Shown one piece after another: positions 59,480-64,000 of a stretch of DNA of 64,000 nucleotides. Each line of letters starts with the position of its first letter. Position 1 is the first letter of the stretch. A program made the translations under genes and the position numbers. The notes under the pieces are model-generated. The model did not search any database, had not been told where the DNA came from, and saw nothing but the letters and a program-made list of their open reading frames with translations. The stretch is from contig NZ_BBRI01000003.1 of the NCBI RefSeq assembly GCF_002090075.1, forward strand, positions 620,001 through 684,000. The letters are read 5' to 3'. Source of the DNA: Demequina sp. NBRC 110052. Lineage in GTDB: Bacteria > Actinomycetota > Actinomycetes > Actinomycetales > Demequinaceae.

Positions 59480-60724
59480 TCAGCCGAGCGTGCCTGCAGC
59501 GAGCGACGGCGCGAGCGCGGGCGAGATCGGCAAGCGCGGGATGAGCGTCGCCTGGACGGCGTGATACAGATCGGGCTTGCCGGGCCACACGGTCGCCGAG
59601 GGTCCGTTGGTGGCGCTCAGTTCGTGGTGCCACGACCCGTGCGCGTCGTCGATGAGGTGCTCGCCCGTGTAGTCCCACCACTGCTGGTACTGGGTCGCAT
59701 ACTCCGCCGCCTTGGTGCGGCGCCACAGCACTGCCGCGGCTCCGATCGCCTCAGCCGCTACCCAGTGCATGCGCTCGCGCACCACGGGAGCGCCCTCCCA
59801 GTCCACGGTATAGACGAAGCCGGGTTCACCGTCGACGCTCCAGCCGTCGGTCACGCCCTGCGCGTAGAGCGAGCGCGCGGCGGGCACCATCCACTCGGGT
59901 GCCGCGAGCCCGGCCTGCTGGAGCGACGACGCGAGCTGCACCGTCAGGCGCGCCCATTCGAAGCTATGCCCGATCGTCGCGCCGTAGGGGCGGAACGGGT
60001 GCGCGGGCTCGGCCTCGTTGAAGTCGAGCAGCGGATTCCAGTCCGCGTCGAAGTGCTCCGGCAGGCGCCAGCCGTGCGCGCGGGCGAGGGTGTCGAGGGC
60101 CCGGGTCGCGATGCGCAACGATCGGCCCAGCAGCTCGTGGTTGCCCGTCACGTCGGCCGCCGCAAGGTACGCCTCGAGCGTGTGCATGTTGGCGTTGATG
60201 CCGCGGTAGTCCTCCTCGTCCGCCCAGTCGCGCGAGAACGACTCGCGGCTCATGCCGTACGCCGCGTCCCAGAATCTCTCCGAGTGCACCGCGATGGCGT
60301 CCTCCAGGAGTGCTGCCGCGCCCGGGCGCCCCGCCGCGGTCGCCGACGCGGCGGCGAGGATCACGAACGCGTGGCCGTAGGCCTCCTTGGCATCATTCAC
60401 GGGGCCGTCGGGGCCGACGGAGGCGAACCAGCCGCCGTGCTCCTCGTCCCGCAAGCGCCCCAGCAACGCGTCGATCCCATGGTCGGCGAGAGGGGCCGCG
60501 CCCGGGCGTCCGAGCAGCGCGCCGAGCGAGTAGACGTGCGTCATGCGGCACGTGATCCACAGCTCGACGATGCCCTCGACGCCGTCCGTCGCGTCGAGTG
60601 CGCCAGCAGCGTCGAGTCGCCCGAAGCCGCCGCGTGTATCGCGGCTCGCGCGCCCGAAGGCGAGCAGTCGGTCGGTCTCCGTCTCGAGCCAGCGATGGTG
60701 TGCAGGGGAGGCTAGCCACGTCAT
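59480..60724 (-). CDS. AGE-family sugar isomerase/epimerase
   Basis: The 414-residue (alpha/alpha)6-barrel protein matches the N-acylglucosamine 2-epimerase family, with WITCRMTHVYSLGALLG, NANMHTLEAYLAA (catalytic His), GHSFEWARL (second catalytic His) and RMHWVAAEAIGA. The wording is closest to the YihS / mannose isomerase group that interconverts aldoses and ketoses such as mannose-fructose or sulfoquinovose. TAGGCT (60737-60732, minus) is seven bases before the ATG, supporting this start. Substrate is not proven. Confidence 0.85.
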   Translation of the reverse strand: MTWLASPAHHRWLETETDRLLAFGRASRDTRGGFGRLDAAGALDATDGVEGIVELWITCRMTHVYSLGALLGRPGAAPLADHGIDALLGRLRDEEHGGWFASVGPDGPVNDAKEAYGHAFVILAAASATAAGRPGAAALLEDAIAVHSERFWDAAYGMSRESFSRDWADEEDYRGINANMHTLEAYLAAADVTGNHELLGRSLRIATRALDTLARAHGWRLPEHFDADWNPLLDFNEAEPAHPFRPYGATIGHSFEWARLTVQLASSLQQAGLAAPEWMVPAARSLYAQGVTDGWSVDGEPGFVYTVDWEGAPVVRERMHWVAAEAIGAAAVLWRRTKAAEYATQYQQWWDYTGEHLIDDAHGSWHHELSATNGPSATVWPGKPDLYHAVQATLIPRLPISPALAPSLAAGTLG

Positions 60725-60767
60725 GCCGGTCAGCCTAGCCACCCTGGCACGCGCCGCGCATCAGGCG

Positions 60768-61628
60768 TCACATCATCGCGAGGCGATCAGGATCGATGAG
60801 GGACTCGAGCAGAGGCAGCACGCCGTCCTCGTCCACCGACCCGAGCACCTGCTGGGCCACCTCGCGCACCGCGTCGGGGGCGTTGCCCATCGCGGCCGAC
60901 GTGCCCGCCCACCGCAGCATGTCCACGTCGTTGTAGCCGTCGCCCACGGCGACCGTGTGGTCGGGATAGACGCCGAGCTGGCGCCGCAGGCTCTCGAGCG
61001 CGGAGGCCTTGGACACGCCCGCAGGCGTGAGGTCGAGCCAGGCGGAGTAGCCGACGGCGTACGTCACATCGCTGAGACCGATCTGCCTCACGAGTGCGTC
61101 GAAGTGGCTCACGTCCGCGTCCGGCTTGCGGATGACCACGCGCGTGACCTCGTGCGTCGACAGGTCATCGAAGGAATCCACCACAATCTGCCGGCCGTCA
61201 AGCTCGCCCATGGGGAACTCGCGGTTGACGCGGAAGCCGACCCCCAGGTCCTCGACCGCGAAGAACGCATCGGGCATCTCCTCGCGGATCAGCTCAAGCG
61301 CCGCAGTGGGGTCGAACGTGACCTTCTCGATGATGTCGTAGCCGCCCGGGCTCGCGGGGTTGAGACGCACGGTCACGGCGCCATTCGCGCACACCGCCCA
61401 GCCACGCCGGATCCCCAGGCGCTCCGCCACGGGCATGGTGCCGATGATCGTGCGTCCCGTGGCGAGCACCACGTGCGTGCGGCACATGCGCACCTTCTCG
61501 ACCGCCTCGACCACCGCGTCGGAGATGGATCCGCCCCAGTGCATGAGCGTGCCGTCGATGTCGAGTCCGACCAGGCGCCAGTCGTCCGAGGTGAGCGGCG
61601 GGCGCATCTGGGAGGGGTCGAGGCTCAT
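60768..61628 (-). CDS. HAD-superfamily phosphatase, Cof/IIB type
   Basis: The 286-residue protein has the nucleophile motif GLDIDGTLM (Asp23, Asp25), VVLATGRTI, and AVGDGYNDVDML, with a type IIB cap domain. These enzymes dephosphorylate sugar phosphates or flavin-type molecules in the cytoplasm. TAAGGT (61640-61635, minus) is six bases before the ATG. Position downstream of serS is commonly conserved in actinobacteria. Confidence 0.9.
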   Translation of the reverse strand: MSLDPSQMRPPLTSDDWRLVGLDIDGTLMHWGGSISDAVVEAVEKVRMCRTHVVLATGRTIIGTMPVAERLGIRRGWAVCANGAVTVRLNPASPGGYDIIEKVTFDPTAALELIREEMPDAFFAVEDLGVGFRVNREFPMGELDGRQIVVDSFDDLSTHEVTRVVIRKPDADVSHFDALVRQIGLSDVTYAVGYSAWLDLTPAGVSKASALESLRRQLGVYPDHTVAVGDGYNDVDMLRWAGTSAAMGNAPDAVREVAQQVLGSVDEDGVLPLLESLIDPDRLAMM

Positions 61629-61681
61629 GGCGGCACCTTACGCGACGAGCGTGACGCGGAGGTGAACCCACGCATCAGGCC

Positions 61682-61699
61682 CGCCCGACGCGTCGGGCG
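61682..61699. terminator. Perfect 18-bp GC palindrome after serS
   Basis: CGCCCGACGCGTCGGGCG can fold into a 7-bp stem with a 4-base loop, 36 bases after the serS stop. It is the only candidate terminator between serS and the HAD gene. Confidence 0.4.
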
Positions 61700-61734
61700 C
61701 CTGCCGCAGCGCCCTCGCCACCGCTGCATCCCGG

Positions 61735-63009
61735 TCAGGCGAGGGGCTCGAGCCGATCCACGCCGCCCAGGTAGGGACGCAGGACCTCGGGCACGTAGAC
61801 GGAGCCGTCGGCCTGCTGGTGGTTCTCGAGGAGCGCGACGAGCCAGCGCGTGGTGCCGATCGTGCCGTTGACGGTCGCGACGGGCTCGCTCGCACCGCCC
61901 TCACGCTTCTCGCGGATCTTGAGGCGGCGCGCCTGATACGTGGTGCAGTTCGACGTGGACGTGACCTCCATCCACCGCTCCTGGCTGGGCAGCCACGCCT
62001 CGCAGTCGAACTTGCGGGCGGCGCTCATGCCCAGGTCGCCCGCCGCGGTGTCGATCACGCGGTAGGGAAGCTCGAGCGCCTGCAGCATGGCCTCCTCGGC
62101 GGCGAGGAAACGGGCGTGCTCCTCGGCCGCGTCCTCGGGGCGCACGTATGCGAACATCTCCACCTTGTGGAACTGGTGCACGCGGATGATGCCGCGCGTG
62201 TCACGGCCCGCCGAACCGGCCTCACGCCGGTAGCACGCGCTCCAGCCGGCGTAGCGAAGCCCGCCCTGCTCGAGGTCGAGAATCTCGTCCGTGTGATAGC
62301 CCGCGAGCGCCACCTCGGACGTGCCCGTGAGGTACAGGTCGTCGCGCTCGAGGTAGTAGATCTCGTCGGCGTGCTTGCCGAGGAAGCCGGTGCCGCTCAT
62401 CACCTCAGGCCGCACGAGCGTGGGCGTGATCATGGGCGAGAAGCCGTGGTCGATCGCCGTCGCCATGGCGGCATTGAGGATCGCGAGCTCGAGGCGCGCG
62501 CCGATGCCCGTGAGGAAGTAGAAGCGCGCGCCGGAGACCTTCGCGCCGCGCTCCATGTCAATCGCCTTGAGCCCCTCGCCGATCGCCAGGTGGTCCTGGA
62601 CCTCGACGCCCTCGGCCGCGAAGTCGCGCGGGCTGCCCACGTGGCGCAGAACGGCGAAGTCCTCGTCGCCGCCTGCAGGCACGCCCGGCTCGGGGATGTT
62701 GCCGAGCAACCGCGCAAGCTCGACGGACCGAGCCGCCGCCGCGTCGGACTGAGCCTGGAGCTCCTTGACCCTCGCCGCGAGCTCCTTGGTGCGCGCGAGC
62801 AGCTCCTGCTTCTCCTCGCCCTGCGCCTGCGCCACCAGCTTGCCGAGCGACTTCTGCTCCGCGCGGGCGGACTCGAACTCCTGCTGGGCCGCACGCCCGG
62901 CGGCGTCCGCCTCGAGCACCTGGTCCACGATCGCCGGGTCGTCGCCACGGGAGACCTGCGACTGTCGGACCAGGTCGGGCTCGGCACGCAGCAGCTTGAG
63001 GTCGATCAT
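61735..63009 (-). CDS. serS: Seryl-tRNA synthetase
   Basis: The 424-residue class II synthetase has an N-terminal coiled-coil arm (residues about 30-105, rich in E, Q and A), motif 2 ([21 protein letters not shown]) and motif 3 ([18 protein letters not shown]). It charges tRNA-Ser, including the two tRNA-Ser genes seen in this window. TAGACT (63022-63017, minus) is seven bases before the ATG, so the message is leaderless. Confidence 0.97.
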   Translation of the reverse strand: MIDLKLLRAEPDLVRQSQVSRGDDPAIVDQVLEADAAGRAAQQEFESARAEQKSLGKLVAQAQGEEKQELLARTKELAARVKELQAQSDAAAARSVELARLLGNIPEPGVPAGGDEDFAVLRHVGSPRDFAAEGVEVQDHLAIGEGLKAIDMERGAKVSGARFYFLTGIGARLELAILNAAMATAIDHGFSPMITPTLVRPEVMSGTGFLGKHADEIYYLERDDLYLTGTSEVALAGYHTDEILDLEQGGLRYAGWSACYRREAGSAGRDTRGIIRVHQFHKVEMFAYVRPEDAAEEHARFLAAEEAMLQALELPYRVIDTAAGDLGMSAARKFDCEAWLPSQERWMEVTSTSNCTTYQARRLKIREKREGGASEPVATVNGTIGTTRWLVALLENHQQADGSVYVPEVLRPYLGGVDRLEPLA

Positions 63010-63046
63010 GCTGGTGAGTCTATCTGCGCCGCCGTAGGCTCAGGCT
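63010..63046. promoter_or_regulatory. Divergent leaderless promoter between serS and the diacylglycerol-kinase-like gene
   Basis: Only 37 bases separate the two start codons. TAGACT (63022-63017, minus) and TAGGCT (63035-63040, plus) are 7 and 6 bases from their ATG codons and 12 bases from each other. Confidence 0.65.
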
Positions 63047-64000
63047 ATGTGGCCGCTCACCCTCTCGATCGTCGCCGTGCTGCTGGCCGCCGCCGCACTG
63101 TCGCTCACCATCTCCATCACGCGCCGCATCGGCTCGCGTGATCCGGTCGCGGTGCCGCGGATCTGGCGCCGCGTCCTGCGCATCCAGCCCACGCCCCCGC
63201 AGACCGGCTTCGGTGCCGCGCGCGCGGGCCACGAGCGCGTCGCCTTCATCGCCAACCCGACCAAGGCGGGCATCGAGGAGCTGCGCGAGCAGGCGATGCG
63301 CGCGTGCGCGATCCGCTACCTGCCGCAGCCCATGTGGTTCTACACGACGGCCGACGACCCCGGCATCGGACAGGCGCAGGCCGCGCTCGAGCAGGGCGCC
63401 GACGTCGTGGTCGCCGTGGGCGGCGACGGCACCGTGCGGGCTGTCGCCCAGTCCCTCGCGGGCTCCGGCACTCCCATGGGCATCATCCCCATGGGGACGG
63501 GCAACCTCTTCGCACGCAACCTCGACCTCTCGCTGGGCGACACCCAGACGCTGCTGCGCACCGTGCTCGAGGGCGAGGAGCGCACTGTCGACGTGGGCTG
63601 GCTCGACCTCGAACGCGCCTTCCCCGGGCACGGCGAGGACGGCCGTCACCTGTTCCTCGTCATCGCGGGCGCAGGCTTTGACGCGGAGATGGTCGCGGGC
63701 GCCGACGAGAGCCTCAAGAAGCGGCTCGGCTGGTTCGCGTACTTCTTCGCGGCGATCGCGCACCTGGGGGAGAAGCGCATGCACGCGCGCGTGTCCGTCG
63801 ACGGCGGCGAGGAGGTCGAGGGGCACATGCGAACCGTCCTCATGGCCAACATCGGCACCCTGCCGGGCGGCATCAAGCTCATCCCCGAGGCGACTATGGA
63901 CGACGGCAGCCTCGACATCGCGACGCTCGACGCACGCGGCGGTGTGGTCGGCTGGACCGAGCTGTTCGGCCAGGTCGTCGCGCAGGGCGCCGGCATCAAG
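63047..64000 (+). CDS. Diacylglycerol kinase catalytic-domain protein (3' end outside window)
   Basis: The visible 318 codons have an N-terminal membrane helix (about residues 2-24), the nucleotide-binding GGDGT (residues 125-129) followed by IIPMGTGNLFARNLDL, and the C-terminal SGGIKLIPEATMDDGSLD-like strand (present here as LPGGIKLIPEATMDDG). These are DagK/YegS-type lipid kinases that phosphorylate diacylglycerol or related lipids. TAGGCT (63035-63040) is six bases before the ATG. The reading frame runs off the window without a stop. Confidence 0.92.
   Translation, partial: MWPLTLSIVAVLLAAAALSLTISITRRIGSRDPVAVPRIWRRVLRIQPTPPQTGFGAARAGHERVAFIANPTKAGIEELREQAMRACAIRYLPQPMWFYTTADDPGIGQAQAALEQGADVVVAVGGDGTVRAVAQSLAGSGTPMGIIPMGTGNLFARNLDLSLGDTQTLLRTVLEGEERTVDVGWLDLERAFPGHGEDGRHLFLVIAGAGFDAEMVAGADESLKKRLGWFAYFFAAIAHLGEKRMHARVSVDGGEEVEGHMRTVLMANIGTLPGGIKLIPEATMDDGSLDIATLDARGGVVGWTELFGQVVAQGAGIK

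Overview
The window reads as chromosomal DNA of a high-GC Gram-positive actinobacterium, probably a Micrococcales-type member (Cellulomonas/Demequina-like; this placement is inferred from gene content only). Supporting signs are the very high G+C, dense ATGA/GTGA-coupled operons, a conservon (sensor kinase, roadblock, DUF742, GTPase), an ECF42-type sigma factor with its DGPF protein, PurS/PurQ, and many genes whose start codon lies 6-7 nt after a TANNNT -10 box, as expected for leaderless actinobacterial transcripts. I see no insertion sequence, prophage, CRISPR array or rRNA. Three tRNA genes are present.

Layout. 1-9.8 kb: a start fragment of a leftward gene, an unknown protein, a histidine kinase - phosphoribosyltransferase - response regulator operon, then a MacB-like ABC exporter of one ATPase and three FtsX-type permeases. 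9.9-17.3 kb: a rhodanese, then a LacI-controlled sugar operon (LacI repressor, lipoprotein binding protein, two permeases, GH31 alpha-xylosidase) with the same 14-bp palindrome before the repressor gene and before the transport operon. 17.3-22.6 kb: a MetZ-type sulfhydrylase, and a leftward copper module (MerR/CueR, HMA protein, CopZ, CopA) with two similar 22-bp dyads. 22.6-28.1 kb: an Asp/Glu racemase, a 743-residue fusion of a TIM barrel with an APH-type kinase behind a consensus CRP/GlxR site, a GNAT-P-loop kinase fusion, and a luciferase-like monooxygenase. 28-36.4 kb: a leftward housekeeping block (uridine-kinase-like, purQ, purS, lipoproteins, purC, purD, purA, fba) with one rightward TRIC-like channel gene.

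36.5-47.3 kb: ECF42 sigma factor plus DGPF protein with a matching promoter, a SpoU methyltransferase, a SAM methyltransferase, purT, a DedA protein, a SHOCT/LemA/membrane-protein group, pyrE, a short-chain dehydrogenase, exonuclease III and a small membrane protein. 47.6-51.7 kb: a coupled response regulator - kinase - kinase-like trio, whose regulator carries an exact 42-bp tandem duplication inside its DNA-binding domain; then tRNA-Arg, a TetR regulator and two tRNA-Ser genes. 51.7-58.5 kb: an orphan PIN-domain protein and the conservon with a 1490-residue sensor. 58.4-64 kb: a quinone-oxidoreductase-like gene preceded by an 8-codon leaderless upstream ORF, an AGE-family sugar isomerase, a HAD phosphatase, serS and the 5' part of a diacylglycerol-kinase-like gene.

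The genes seem to form several independent circuits: sugar import and hydrolysis under LacI, copper efflux under a CueR-like activator, two LuxR/NarL two-component systems, one ECF module, and a conservon. The most unusual items are the TIM-barrel/APH fusion, the duplicated HTH in the response regulator, and the phosphoribosyltransferase embedded between a kinase and its regulator. All functions are inferred from motifs read by eye; no database search was run.
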